Of a DNA stretch of 64,000 nucleotides, positions 1-12,650 are shown in pieces. Origin of the DNA: Glossina fuscipes (Eukaryota; Arthropoda; Insecta; Diptera; Glossinidae); the NCBI RefSeq assembly GCF_014805625.2, contig NW_023998417.1:9659780-9723779 (forward strand). Reading direction: 5' to 3'. The first letter of the stretch is position 1; every line of letters starts with the position of its first letter. Position numbers and translations under genes: made by a program. The notes beneath the pieces are model-generated. The model saw nothing but the letters and a program-made list of their open reading frames with translations. It did no database searches and had not been told where the DNA came from.

Positions 1-220
1 TGCGCGCACCCCAATAGTTTTACGTACAATTTAAATGCTTTATGCGATGCAATGAAAACAATATTAATTTCAAATATTACGAAGAAGGGAATCAGAGGAA
101 ACTTTTTGAAAATAATAATATTTAAATTTAGCTAAAAATTTAGTTTATTTTTCGTTGGAGAAAAAGTTGGAAAATTCATTTCAAAAGAATAGAAAATGCT
201 TAGAAAGTTAGTAGCAAAGT

Positions 221-259
221 AGTGGTGGAGGAGAAGGAGGAGGAGGAGGAGGAGGGGGG
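221..259. repeat. GGA/GGN purine-rich microsatellite
   Basis: About 38 nt of GGA trinucleotide units ending in a short G run, followed 220 nt later by a GA tract. It is purine-only on the plus strand. Confidence 0.8.
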
Positions 260-482
260 AAAGTAAGCTAAGTATGATTACAAAACTATGGATTTATGGT
301 TTCTTAATGTTTCGCTTGTAGCAGGAATAAGTTGCTGGGATATTGTGTAGCAAGTAGAACGTGTTTTGCTTTGATTATCAGAAAATAGACGCAAAAGTGG
401 AAGAAAAAGTAAACTATTACTCTAAGCACTCAAGTGTGAATGCAAATGATAAGCAGTGAAATAAAAGAAAAAGAAAAAAAAA

Positions 483-486
483 AGAG

Positions 487-519
<33 letters not shown>
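483..519. repeat. (GA)n microsatellite
   Basis: About 17 GA units with one interruption. Such tracts can bind the fly GAGA factor (known biology), but nothing else here points to a promoter. Confidence 0.9.
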
Positions 520-523
<4 letters not shown>

Positions 524-1799
524 AGAAAAGAGAAATTAGCTTCAAAACTAAAATTCCTCTTCAAAATAAATTCAATTAATTTTTTTTTTTTTTTCTCTTT
601 TACTTTTTTTTACTTTTTATTTTTAATTGGATATTTACGGCTTTCATTCATATTCTACTCACCTTGGTCTGAATATTTAGCTATAAAAAATAAAATAAAT
701 AAACGAAATAAAAAAAAAAAAAATTAAAAAAAATAAAAAAGAGAAATCTGATGACTGCTAGCAACTCAAAGTGATAGACATTTAGACAACAGCAACTACA
801 ACAATAACATGAATTTCTAAATGCAACAATTTACTCGTCAGTTGAACAAATAAATGGTCATATGTTTCTTATGCCCCTAAACGGAGGCCGCAGATTCACT
901 AATTATGTCATTCCGTTGGTAACACTCACGTGTGTGCGATAAATTCCCTATCATACGTACGTAATGTAGATTAATCTGAAATCCGCGAAACTATACAAAC
1001 CTCATGCACGATCCGATAATTGATTTGTGCGTCCTCTTCAGTAGAGATTAAAGTCACAATTTTTACATACTTCTCGGTAAATCTTAGCGACTATAGCTGA
1101 GGAAGGAAATTTGAAAGAAGTGATTGCTAGAGTTACGCCAAACCATATTTAACTACAAACTGATCTAATGATCTAAACTGCTCGAGGAGTATTCGAAGCA
1201 TTCGTCGCAAAACGAAAACAGTTTTTTTCACTCGTTCATGTCTCAAACGTATGTATATGAGTGTTAGTATGAGCGACAACGTATACGGCATTGTGGATGC
1301 ACTCGATTTCTTCTTGTCTGCTGGCAACAAAATTAGAAAAAGGAAAAATAACAAAAAAATAAAAAAGAGAAAGAGAAAGAAAATTAAATGCCGTGTAAAA
1401 GATGCACCTTTCAGGTGCTGGTGTGTGACATACAGCTGTCAGCGAAAGTTATTTATAAAAATTTAAGTGCATTCTTGCATACTATGCCAAGAAGTACAAA
1501 TTTTCGCTTTTGTTGTTGCAATTGCTGTTGGACTAGCGTTGATTTTCATCAAAATGCAAGCATGCAAAATATTCTTAAAAAAAAAAAAAAAAAATTAATT
1601 AAAATAAATAAATTACTGGTTAAGAATAACTTTGTAGGCATTTGCTCTAGCGTCTAGCTTTCGGGTATGCCTGCCTTGTCATAAACTTTAATAAAAGCAA
1701 CCTCACATATGTATCAGCATGTATGTGTGCGTAGTTTTATTAAATATGATTTTTGAAAATTTCTTTTAACGCTTTTATATCTGTTTTGTGTGAACAAAG

Positions 1800-3500
1800 A
1801 GTGGATAAGAAACTCGTGTTTATTTTATGACAAAGCTTTCTAATTTAAAATTAACAAATGCGTTTCTAAGTTTATTCGATTGTTTTTTGATACCGTCCGC
1901 CTTCAGGAAACTTTGCCGGATACCCTGTCCCTCTTCCTTCTTCCTTATTGCAGCTTATCCCTGCCAGAGCGACGACAACACCGCTCGTTTTTCGTTTTCC
2001 TTAGCATGATGAATGACGCACTAACTAGGAACCTCATAATAATATCTGAATGGGTTTGAGTAGATAAGGTAAGCTTTAATACCACCAAACTCGAAGTTGT
2101 TCCATAGCGCAAAGGAAAAATGATGAACAACTGGTTTCTTTGGTTATGTCAATGTAGAAGGATCGGCAACCCTGGATATTCTGGTTAAGAGAATACAAAA
2201 CGATGTTCATTAATGGATAGAACATGTGTTCGAAATGTCGAAAGACGCATATTTTTGAAAGCGGAGCCATACATACTTCACTGCAGCCAATAACCGCCAT
2301 CACTTACACCGCCTAAATCCAGCTAAAATTTATAGTGTTGTGTGATCGGGAGCCTCCGAACTATTCTTGGAAACCTTCAACTGCATACAGTGAAAGGCTG
2401 AGGGACTAATGGGCGACGAAAGTGTATTCAAAACTCTCGATACCCTTGAGCATCGGCGTACTGTTAGCTACGCTATGGTTAGGTACATCCATTGCAAGTA
2501 TTCTACAGAAATGAAAAGATTTATCCACCAATCAAATCTTTTAACAGAACTGCACAGAACTGCACATCTTTCTCAGCATTCTCGTCCGTTCGTTGTAGCC
2601 TTTACGTTTTTACCGCACGAAACACTACCATGACTCATCGTTTTTTAATCTTACTGCCCAGCGTACTTAATCTCTCCACTTTCAAGTCGAACGTCCACAA
2701 ATACTACTCCCGTTCTCCTCCCCCTTCTCCTCACTCACCCTATATATCACCATCCTGTCTGCACGTACTGGAGGCATTCGTCGAGTGTCTTGTCATAAAA
2801 AATAAATGTATATTAAGCAAAGATGGAAGAGGTAGAACCACACACGCATAAGTACCCTAAAGTATTAGTAGGTCAACTTGATAGGCTTGTAAAGGTCTTT
2901 TCCTTACATTTCTTTCACTACCAAATAACAATTCGTATAACTCTGCTACGGTGAGCGGTACATTAAGAATAATTTTTATCGGAGAAAATTACTTACGATG
3001 ACTTGATGTTATATATAACTATCCATTAATATAATGAAAACTCTTTCATTAGTGGTAGCATTCAGATATATGTCTATTCCTGAATGTTGCAAGCGGGAGA
3101 TCAAAATTAGAACATCTTTACGCTGCGATGATTGCAATAATTTGAAAAGTAAACATTTATTGGTTTGTTTGATTTAAAGTGAGGGAGAAACAATTTCTTA
3201 TAAATAAAAATATATATTTTTTTTTTAAATTATACATTCATTGATGCACCAACCACTACATGGTGGGGTATGAAAGTAATTATAACAAACATTGCACACA
3301 GCAAACATGTTTCTCGTAATGTTCATTTTAATGATGCGCGAAACTTTAACGCATTAAAAACTAAAGGAATAAATTTTCCTTTGCAAAGAGGAGAAAAGAC
3401 GATGTCGTTTAATGAGCTGCTTGATGGCTGATCTGGGCGTCAATTCCGTATTTGAATTAAAATATTGCCTGACAAAGTGCCAATGCCAGTGGTAATGCAT
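1800..3500. other. Simple-repeat-poor non-coding block
   Basis: Few microsatellites and a higher G+C feel than the flanks. Open frames at 2076-2303 (minus), 2409-2633 and 2492-2851 (plus) are 74-119 codons, overlap one another and show no domain, signal peptide or repeated family pattern. Probably old, decayed dispersed repeat sequence, but I could not pair it with another copy in the window. Confidence 0.5.
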
Positions 3501-4063
3501 ATAATATAGCATATGTCGAATGTTGCCTCAAATGCAACAGAAATTCAAGTCATTAAAATTTTAGTTGATTTTAGTATTTTCAGGGCTTCAAATTCTTTCT
3601 TTCTCAAGTGCAAAACGAAGTTCAACCCACCCGGAATGGAAACAAAAAAAAAAAAAAAAACGCATTTCATTTATATAGACTTTTGTAGGTATATTTTGTG
3701 TAGATGTGCGCGCGAGAGTCAACGCTTCGTCGAATGCAAAAGTGCTGATATTTTGCAATAATTATGTTTGCTTTTCTTTGCACAAATATCATATATTTTT
3801 ACCCAAAGAGTGTTTTTATCAGTTTTCGTTACAACAATGTCAATACAAATTATGCCAATACGTGCTTATATGTATATATGTATATATATATATATCTTTG
3901 TGCATATATATATGTGTATCTTTGTGCATATTTAAGTTGCAACATGAGTAGCCGTAATAGTAGCATAAAAGCAGTGAAACATATTTCGAACATTTTCACG
4001 ACTACATATTACAATATTTTGTATTAAGAACTGGCTCATAAGTCATTTTAATGGGCTCTCCAT

Positions 4064-4139
4064 TACATATATATATATATGTATATATATGCTATATGCA
4101 TAAACATACATATATATATATATATATATATAGATATAT
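4064..4139. repeat. Compound TA microsatellite
   Basis: Two TA arrays separated by about 25 nt, together about 75 nt of nearly pure alternating T/A, self-complementary on both strands. Confidence 0.9.
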
Positions 4140-4368
4140 GTTGGAAACAAGCACACAAGCTCAAGCTCAACTGCAGTGTCAGTATTGAAAAGAGTGCGTG
4201 AAAATCGTGAAAAATATCGCGCCAACTATCCGCTCACTGTAACTGTAAAGTGTGAGTAAGTAAATATACTTTTACATTACGACCGTAATGATAATAATTT
4301 TAAATATTGTCATGAATTATGTGAATACACATACACGTACCATATGCCTTTACGGCAAATGAATGCAT

Positions 4369-4369
4369 G

Positions 4370-4406
<37 letters not shown>
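4369..4406. repeat. (TA)n microsatellite
   Basis: About 38 nt of TA with one C interruption. Confidence 0.9.
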
Positions 4407-4443
4407 TCAAAGGTACTTAACATCATCTACGCATTCATTGTGC

Positions 4444-4448
<5 letters not shown>

Positions 4449-4474
<26 letters not shown>
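4449..4474. repeat. (GA)n microsatellite
   Basis: Thirteen uninterrupted GA units 42 nt downstream of a TA array. Confidence 0.9.
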
Positions 4475-4902
4475 CATAACAGTAGAGGCTCAGAAATGAA
4501 TTCTGCAGCTATGATGATATTTATGGTGAAAATTGTGTTCCAACACCTGATTTAATATTTGTGCACCCTTCGTTCCCCCCCTTCAAATACGCGCATAAAT
4601 ACACAAATTAAATGAAATAAATAAAGTAACATTTTTTTCTTTTTCTTTTTTTCAACAATTAACATAAGATATGGACGTAAGGTAGTAACTATTTAAGAAA
4701 CCTTTTGGTCCCTTGAGATTTTGATGTGTTACAACTTCATTTACTTCTATTATACACCAGTGACCTTAAGCTTTTATCAAAGCTAAATTACAATGTTATC
4801 TGCTAGTCAAGGTGGGAAGGAAGGAACTTCAACTGTCTTGATATTGAATTCGTTCATCTTTCTTGCTTTCATTCTTCTCTTTATAATATAAAATAAATTG
4901 CC

Positions 4903-4929
4903 TATGATGATGATGATGATGATGATGAC
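4903..4929. repeat. (GAT)n trinucleotide repeat
   Basis: Nine ATG/GAT units ending in GACGAC, in non-coding context. Confidence 0.85.
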
Positions 4930-5430
4930 GACAACGGTACATATATGTTTAGTTAGCTGTCTATTCGACTTACTGACTGATACGACAATACCTTATGAAA
5001 TTCTTCTTTAATTGTAATCTATCATTATATCCGCTTTTTCTTCAACACACCTACATCTACATGCACCTTGTTGTAGATGTTATAAAATGTTTTACTATGC
5101 TAAAGCTCATGAATTATGAGGAAATTTTATAGATTTTCTTCTTTTTATCATTCTTCTCTTCTTCTTTTTGTTTTTTCTCTTTTTATTACATATTTTTTTT
5201 TTAATATGTGGCAAGCGGGCCAACCATTGCAAGAAGATTATAACCAGCGCACATTATTAACAATATAATCAATGAGGTGTATAACAATTGTCTTCTTTGA
5301 TTAAAATACAGGGTGCTTTGCGTGCTTGGATCAAAATAAAACGCGACAAACAAGTAAAGCGAGGAATCTTTAACTAGTCAAGTGTATCGTAAAGTAGGTG
5401 TAATACGAAATGATTTGACAAAATGACAAC

Positions 5431-5540
5431 AACAAACACACATTCATACTGATAAAATTTTATGAGGAAATTCGACAAGAATGGTTGGCCGGGCCATGAC
5501 CTATATCCTCGTCATATACAGTGAGCTGGCTAAGGCTAGA
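5431..5540 (+). repeat. Dispersed repeat family C, copy 1
   Basis: About 110 nt resembling 11588-11695. Both contain a CACATTCATA-TGATAAAATTT block, then a GATGAG/TATGAG-GAAAT stretch, a GGNTCATG/GGCCATG block and a CTTCATA/CGTCATA block, ending near a CTGGT/CTGGC element. Similarity may extend further upstream (5360-5400 against 11440-11480), but weakly. Both copies have the same orientation. The family name is unknown to me. Confidence 0.5.
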
Positions 5541-6185
5541 GGCAGGGTCTTGAGCATTCACAAGCAAATTGTTGTTTCATCTTAAAGGTAAAATTTAAAT
5601 TTTCAGCAAAAATTGTTTAACACATTCCCAGGGAAACCGTGTAAACTCTAAGTTTCAAATTCTTTTCGTCAAAAGTGTAAATGACAGTGTAACAGACGTC
5701 GATTGATAGTGCAAAATTGTTTTTATTGTGGCGATACGATATTTCATAAGCAAACTAGTCCTAGGTCGACCGAATTTTTATATAAGTCGCAGAAAGAAAC
5801 TAAACGAACGAAAATATTCGACATAAACGTAATGGTTTATTATATTGGTTTCGCGTCACATAATTGAAATTTTATAATTTTGTTGTGTCTCTTATCCATT
5901 CGTATGATTACCCTGTATATACCATATTGCAATAATATGCCGAAGGATCTCATACGTGAGTTCATGTGTGTTAATAATAGCTTTTGGCGTCTCAGTCTCT
6001 GCGGCCAACAATGTAAACAACGGAAGAGAAAAACCAAACGAGCTGATGACGCCTACAATAAACGTATACAATACTGGTAACAGTAAAGTAACGACATCAA
6101 CAACAACATACATAAGCACGAAAAACTGTAGGATCGCTGAGCAAATATATTTAAACAACGGTGTATGCTTCAATGCTGTCTTTTT

Positions 6186-6209
6186 GTCTCTCTCTCTCTC
6201 TCTCTCTCT
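6186..6209. repeat. (TC)n microsatellite
   Basis: Twelve TC units. Confidence 0.9.
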
Positions 6210-6540
6210 GTTCTTGGCATGAATGTATATTTCATTACATATATAATATATATCGCACATAAAAGCTATTGGCTTCTAATAAGAAGGAACTGCGACGCAG
6301 CCGTAGCCTCACATATAATGGCAATAAAATCATGAATTTTTTTGCCTATTCAAGCAATTCAATTTTTACCTATTCATACGTTTTTGTATACCTATCTATA
6401 TATGTGTATATGTGGTCTACATGCAGAGGTATTGAGTTGATTTTCTATACTTCTGCCACCGTTGCTTCTATTGTTAAGCACTTTATGGAACAAAGAATGT
6501 GCTTTATTGGCAATTTTTTTCACGCATTGTTTGATAGTTG

Positions 6541-6613
6541 GATGGATATGATGATGACGATGATGACGATGATGGTGATGGTGATGACTATGACTATGAC
6601 GATGACGATGAGA
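6541..6613. repeat. Imperfect GAT/GAC trinucleotide array
   Basis: About 70 nt of GATGAY, GGTGAT and TATGAC hexamer variants. It reads as poly(Met/Thr) on plus and poly(His/Arg) on minus, so it generates spurious open frames. Confidence 0.9.
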
Positions 6614-7419
6614 GAAGGCTTTCATAGTCACGATTGATATAATACATTCATTATATGAAGGTAGGACTTAAGTATGTAGGTGAAGCGGAGGTGTGAGAAG
6701 ATAATAATATTTAATATGAAAATGAAAATCTAAGACGATATAAAAGAGAAAAGTGAAAAGAGGAGAAGTGAAGATAAAAAGGTAACTGTATTAAAACTGC
6801 AGTTGAAAATTTAATAAATTACGAGTAAAAACTAAATTAAAACGTCTTAGGCTGTCCTTTTGTCAAAATAAATCTGATAAATGAAAATTTTAAATTTTCT
6901 CCAAGCCATTCAGGCCTTACACTATTGACAAAGGTAACACGAAATTTTCAATGTTATTGCTTAGGATGGCTTTAACTCGTTCACTTACGTGCTTACTGGT
7001 CTCCCTATAAAAAACCTCTAAGAGATCGAATGCTTTCCCGTACAGAACTTCTAAAATATGCCTTAAAGTGTTACCAGCGAAATGAGAAAATTAATAGATC
7101 GCCATAGTTTAAAGTTCTTAAAAATGGATTTTCTCTTAAGCAACTAATTTGAATAAATCGATTTTGAGAATATTAAATGTACAATGCACTGTTACGCACC
7201 CTAAGTAGTGTGTACACCTTCTCTCTACGTTTTGTTTTTCGACATGTTATTACATGGTTAAGAGGGTTTCCTCCTGTCACTAAATGTTGCCTGTTAGTCT
7301 ATGCCGTTGACAGACAGACATCAGCTGCAAAAATCTCTGCAATTATTTTGCAAACAATATAAAATTGTACAACAGGAGCAACAATAATACCATAAAAATA
7401 AACTGCGCACACACACGTT

Positions 7420-7420
7420 C

Positions 7421-7457
<37 letters not shown>
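7420..7457. repeat. (TA)n microsatellite
   Basis: About 38 nt of TA with one G interruption. Confidence 0.9.
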
Positions 7458-8540
7458 TCCATTTAAAAACTTGTTGCAAAAGGTTTTCCGAGTGCTTTAT
7501 AGTTCAGCCCCCTCTTGCTTTCTTATTTGCATGTGTCATTTCGTCTGAATGGTTTTTTTTTTCTTTCTTTCTTTCTTCTTTTCTTTTTTTTTTTTTTTTT
7601 TGAAGGGGAAGGTCCACAGGAAATGAAACGTGTTGGATCAGGTGTTCGAGTTGTTATTTTGATTTGAAATTTTTGTGTAAATTTAAATTGTTTTCTGTTT
7701 GCCACACCTTACACACGAACAAATATTACAACAAACAAATCAAGTTGCATCGTTCGATGTCTTTGTTTTTTTTTTTGGCCGGGAGAATGAGAATAACAGG
7801 TGTTGTGATAATAAAATGTTGTATGCAATGTCTGCACTTTCAAATTTATGAAGGGTAAGCAAAAAAATTTCCAATTTATGTTATTTTTTTTTTCAACGTT
7901 AAAGTTTTCATAGATTACTGTCAAGATCGTAATCATATCGACAATGAAGTTTGCCCTGAGTAAAAATGATGGAATATTAAAAGAGTAAATCATGGTAATA
8001 GGTACTCATGCCGAGTTCTTGTAGCTTTACCTGCGCTCGTTACAAAATTCACTTTCATGTCGAGTCTGTCTTCAGATTTGACGTTTTCGTGTCTTAGTTA
8101 GCATTAGCAATAGTATTCTGACGTTGTGATCCGTCACTAGGAACCTTCACTGACTCTTTGTCACTGTCGTCTTTTTATAGCTTTTTATCAATATCAATTT
8201 CGTTATTAAGTAGCGCTGTTAAGCCAGGAAAACCACAAAGGAAACACAAACTTCTTGGCGACCTGTGACGCTTCTTTGCTATTAATCAGAGTGTGGCCGT
8301 AACAGTTTACAAATAACTTGGAGTAAATTTGGTTCTCATCAGCCTAAAAACACACGCTTGGCAAGAGAGCGCACGAATTTTTATCAATAACTTATAAATT
8401 ACGGCACGATATCCATATGAAGATTGTTGCGAACACTTTCCGCAATTCCTTAAGGCTGAGGCTGAATGTGTCGTTTGGCAAAAGGACACGTTGATCTATA
8501 TGCTGGATAAGCAATCTTTTGACTTAGGAAGAAAAGTCTT

Positions 8541-8800
8541 TGTTATACCCTACACCACTTGGCCTACAAGGACATATTAAGTTTGTGCGGATGTATGCAA
8601 CACAGAACACACATCTTTTATTCTACTGATCGATTCAGAATCATTTCCTGGATCGATCTAAGTTTGTCTGTCCGTCTGTCTTTGTTGCGGCCACAATTTT
8701 TGGGCACACTTGATGTGTTTTGGCCCAAAGACGAATGTTGTTCGTATCGGACCACTTTTTTGGCCACATCCCATATAACTCTTTATTATTATTTTATTAT
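8541..8800 (+). repeat. Dispersed repeat family A, copy 1
   Basis: This copy starts near ATACCCTACACCACTTGG, passes CGGATGTATGCAACACAGA, then a CTGATCGATTCAGAAT element and GATCGATCTAAG, then TTGTCTGTCCGTCTGTC, GCGGCCACAATTTTTGG, TTTTGGCCCAAAGACGAATG and CGTATCGGACCACTTTTTTG, and ends near CATCCCATATAACTC. The same ordered blocks occur inverted at 32347-32615 and 41099-41330. The CCTACACCACTTG start and the CTGTCCGTCTGTC core resemble widespread fly dispersed repeats that I recall (INE-1/Helitron-associated or similar non-autonomous elements). No coding capacity is visible. Which superfamily it belongs to is inference. Confidence 0.7.
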
Positions 8801-10000
8801 TATTATGTAGGATATTTAGTGATAAGCCACGTCCTAGAATAGTGCTTTCACTTTTTTTTTTTTTGCTTAAATTCATGGGCAAAGATCAAGTCTATTTCTT
8901 GGAGAGATCAGAACTTGCGATTTTTGCTTACCTGCTTTGTTAAATCTTGTATACATTAGTATAGAAAATAATTTATGCGATTTTTGAACGGCATGAACAA
9001 ACCTAAAGACACAATTATATATTACGTTTCGCAAATATCTCTCCAAGTGCTCTGGCTGGTCTGGCTGCTCTGAGTGCTCTGAATGCGATAAAATTTGAAA
9101 TAATATTCAAAAGTTTCTTTTTTGCATTAGAAGAGCATCTTTATTAATGTTTTTCTTTATAACTATATTTGAGTTATGACTCCATAAGCATATGCTGAAT
9201 GCATATGTATGCGTAGATATGAGAATTATATATGTTTTCTCGCTGTCTGATTTGGTTGCGTGTGGCATATTATAGCGATACGCTTGATAATTATAATTAT
9301 AATGAGTAGGGAGCTCATGATATTTGTACCTGTTATTTGCTTTTTTGCTGTTTTGCCATTGCTTCGATGCCTTTCTCTTATTCTTTCTGCTTTTTTATAA
9401 AGCGATGCAATAGTAATGTTGTCGCCTTATCTTAGCGCTGATGGCATTAAAGCATACAATTTTACCAGCCGGCTAAATAATTTTTTTAAAATTAATGCAT
9501 GCATGCAATACAAATCTGCTAATGGTAAGGCATGCATGAACACTTTTGTACATATTAAACTGCATATGCACGCGATTATGAACAGCGCATAGATATATGT
9601 ATATGTAAGTTAAATGTTTACTTGCACAGTATGAACGATTTTAGGGTGGCGACAAATTAATATTTGAATTATTATGTGGCAAATTGTGAATTAGCCGCAT
9701 AGTAATTTATTAGAAATCTGAAAACTGCTACAGAAAAGAAAAAAAAACAAAAGTAAAAAAAGTGAGGAAATAGTACTTAATATCGTTTGAAATTTACAAA
9801 AATATCGCAGATATTCTTCAAGTATCCAGTAATTAGAAATAAAGTTGGATTAATAAGTTACCTTAATAACGGCACTCGTTTTACTTTTCACATCCCGTCG
9901 GCAGAAGTCTCCCAAGAATTATATTTGAATTGATTTCGATGGAAAACAGAGAAAAAGAAATGTAATAACTGGTGTCAGTCTCGCCCAGACCTCATCATAT
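8800..10000. other. Non-coding block with homeodomain-site-rich stretch
   Basis: No gene supported. A degenerate CTCTG repeat lies at 9044-9086. From about 9180 to 9560 the sequence has TAATTATAATTAT near 9287-9300, ATTAATGCATGCATGC at 9491-9506 and other ATGCATGC and TAATT words, which gives an enhancer-like texture. This is pattern only. Confidence 0.4.
9044..9086. repeat. Degenerate GCTCTG minisatellite
   Basis: Four to five variants of a GCTCTGAGT/GGTCTGGCT unit of about 9-11 nt in tandem. Confidence 0.6.
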
Positions 10001-12650
10001 CATGCATGTATATAAATCTCTCCTTCGATAAGAATAATCAAACGCCCAACCACCACATTTTCAATTGGTTCCCTTCCGTATTACAACCTGATCATAAATT
10101 GTGCAACGAGTATATTATCAAGCCAACCGGGAAGCCAAAAATTATATACTTAGGAAGAGCATCAGGACAAGAAAGGAATCAATTCAAACGATTACTTGCC
10201 AATGAAGAGAGGAAACTTAATGGAGAAACCTGTCGATTGTAACGCGTTTTTAGTAAACGGATGTATCGAATTTTCCGCAGTTAATGTCCAATTTGTTTCC
10301 GTCAAAAGAAAACAACGCAGAAAAAGAAGTCAAAGAAATGAGAAAAATTTTGTTCCACTACGATAATAACGAGTATGACTTCACGAGTCTCTCTATATTG
10401 TTCTCTATTTAGTCGTCCCTACCGTTACACTTAAAAATGTGGACATCACTTCTAATGCATGCCCTAAAAACCAATTGCTTAACCAACAGTGCGGTATAGA
10501 GTGTTCATCGAGCAATAAGTTCAGGTTAGGTTGTGAAGGCAGAATTCACTAAAATATTTTCTTAAATTAAATTTCCTAAATTATCATTTATTCAAGTTTT
10601 ACATACATTATATGATGATTGTATCCCTTCTTCATTTCTTTTATGTCAATGTCGTCTAATGTTTATTTCAATTTGTTTTTCTTGATATGTTGTTATTGTC
10701 GTCTTTGGCAGATTATCTCTCAGGCAAAAATTTTCATTATATTCATAATATCTCTTCAATACCTCTAATCAATGATTGTTTACCATGTAATATACATCGG
10801 GCGTGGAGACATCAACTTGCTTATTATTATTGTAATATGACGAAAGTACATATTACTCTTTCAAACCTTTTCCTTCCGCTCGCATTCTCCCGCCTTAATA
10901 TAGCTACAATGTGCTTTAGAAGAGTTTCTTGGGGTAAAACAATTTTCGTGTGTGTACACACACGACAACTTTTGCTAAAAACATGTTTATCAATATCTAT
11001 TTATGTATATATGTATATAATTATAATTTGCGTATATAGTTAGTGTAGAGTAATTTGGAAAAAAAATTTATTCGTTCATATATGAGCAATGATATAATTA
11101 AATGATGATAATTTATCAATTAGGCGTACAGTAATATAATTATATTGAATTATTAAAATTCATTTTCATAAACGTACGTCTGAGAGGCATCTCCTGTTTA
11201 AGCCTCAAACAGATTGTTCGCCTACAGCCGATCAGGATAAATTCGAATAGCATTTCAATACCGAAAATGAAAAACTTAAAAACGTGATTTCATGTCATTC
11301 ATCTATCGATCAGAACATGTCAAGTACAGAATTGACAACAGCAACAACTTTAGGTTTTCGTTCCTAAAATTCGATATGTATGGGCCGACAGGGTTAGTAT
11401 AATGAATAATCCCAAGTATAATTTCTTTTTAATAAATTGGAAAAGCAAAGGACTCTTAACTCTATTAACCAGTTGACTGTAACGACCTCTTTCGCTATAT
11501 ACTTGCCTATATGCGTCAAAGGTAGAGTGCGAGGTGACTGAAATTGGAAAAAAAAAAAAACATACACTCTAAAATACATTATCACGGCAAGCACACATTC
11601 ATAATGATAAAATTTGATGAGAAAATCCAAGAAAGATCGCTAGACGGATCATGGCGTACGTACTCTTCATACATACCGTTAACTGGTTAACATTTTGCAA
11701 AAGCTATTCGGAGCATATTTTCATGTACGTATGTCATCGATCCGCATGAACATTTAAACAACAGGTAGGTAGATATGTGAACGCATATATATGATAGTTA
11801 AATTGAGCCAAAGTCTTACTGAAATCAAGAGTGCATGCTATGCTTCCCGATTTATGGCACCACCAATGCTTAGTAAAGGTATAATGAACTAATTTTTACA
11901 CGCTTCTCATATTGCTAATGTGCCATTATATGTGCGCATATAGAGGAGCATGCAACTTCGATTCTCGACTAGACTATCGTCGCACTTAGCGAAGGTGATT
12001 TCTCGAAGATTGTTTCCATTTTATGGTTTATTTCTTATTCGTTTTCACAATTCTTGTCATTAATTGGCTCATGTCCAATAAATTTTAGTGCAATTTTATT
12101 TATTTATTTTTTTTCTTATTTTTTTTTAATATTTATTTCTCTAAACATTTCATTCGTTTGCTTCTATGTTAAGTTTTGTAGAATATCTCACACAACTACA
12201 TAAATTCATTGCTGTCCAATTTAAAGTTAAACATGAACGCGTACACAATTAATTACACGTTGTCGCCAAAAATGTATATTTATTTTATTAAATGACTAAA
12301 TAAATATAAATTTTCATTTCTCCACTATAGTGCAGTTGATTATCTTATGCACTCTCGCAGAAAATTTAAATAAAATTCTGCAAAATTCTTATAGTGAGGG
12401 AAAAAGCTTTTCTTTGCTTTTCTTTGCTTTGCTTTTCTTTTTTTTTGTTGTTGTTATTCTTGTTTTCTCAAGCTACTTAAGTGATTGAAGAAATCGCATA
12501 TGTGTGCGAATGCACAAACGTGTATTGATGTTGTACAAGACTTTGCACTTCGGGTAAGTGCTTTTGTGTATGTACGTGTGTATGTGTGTATGAAAAAAAG
12601 GGAAAAAAAACAATAAAAATTGAAATGTAAATGGAACTTAGGTGAACCCG
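10000..12650. other. Simple-repeat-poor block, then A/T-rich non-coding sequence
   Basis: Contains family C copy 2 (11588-11695). The plus-strand frame 10006-10242 (78 codons) has balanced composition but no recognisable domain. Homopolymer and CTTTG-type repeats lie near 12405-12450. Nothing else is supported. Confidence 0.5.
11588..11695 (+). repeat. Dispersed repeat family C, copy 2
   Basis: Counterpart of 5431-5540 in the same orientation. It shares CACACATTCATA, TGATAAAATTT, GATGAG and the CTTCATACAT region ahead of CTGGTTAA. The copies are diverged enough to be old insertions, not a recent duplication. Confidence 0.5.

Larger units (their letters stand above)
1..1800. other. Non-coding, microsatellite-rich block
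   Basis: No supported gene. The block is A+T-rich and holds a GGA-type repeat near 221-259, a GA tract at 483-519, poly(T) near 580-594 and several poly(A) stretches, for example near 711-723 and 1578-1593. Open frames here (1133-1354 minus; 1251-1657 plus) are lysine- or phenylalanine-rich translations of those A/T tracts. I see no promoter or splice signal good enough to call. Confidence 0.7.
3500..5300. other. TA/GA microsatellite cluster, non-coding
   Basis: No gene supported. The stretch contains TA arrays (3868-3896, 4064-4139, 4369-4406), a GA array (4449-4474) and a GAT array (4903-4929). Tyrosine/isoleucine-rich open frames here (3706-4027 plus, 4043-4225 minus) are translations of the TA arrays. 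Confidence 0.7.
5300..8540. other. Non-coding block with TC, GAT and TA microsatellites
   Basis: Apart from family C copy 1 I see no identifiable element. It holds TC (6186-6209), GAT (6541-6613) and TA (7420-7457) arrays and a CTTT/poly(T) tract (7551-7601). The histidine-rich frame 6392-6631 (minus) and its plus-strand counterpart come from the GAT array. The stretch 6660-7380 is featureless. Confidence 0.6.

Noticed and set aside
6392..6631. Histidine-rich minus-strand open frame
   Set aside because: It is the translation of the GAT/GAC microsatellite at 6541-6613; no other coding signal.
10006..10242. 78-codon plus-strand frame with balanced composition
   Set aside because: No domain, no splice sites or promoter, no second copy; chance frame is the simpler reading.
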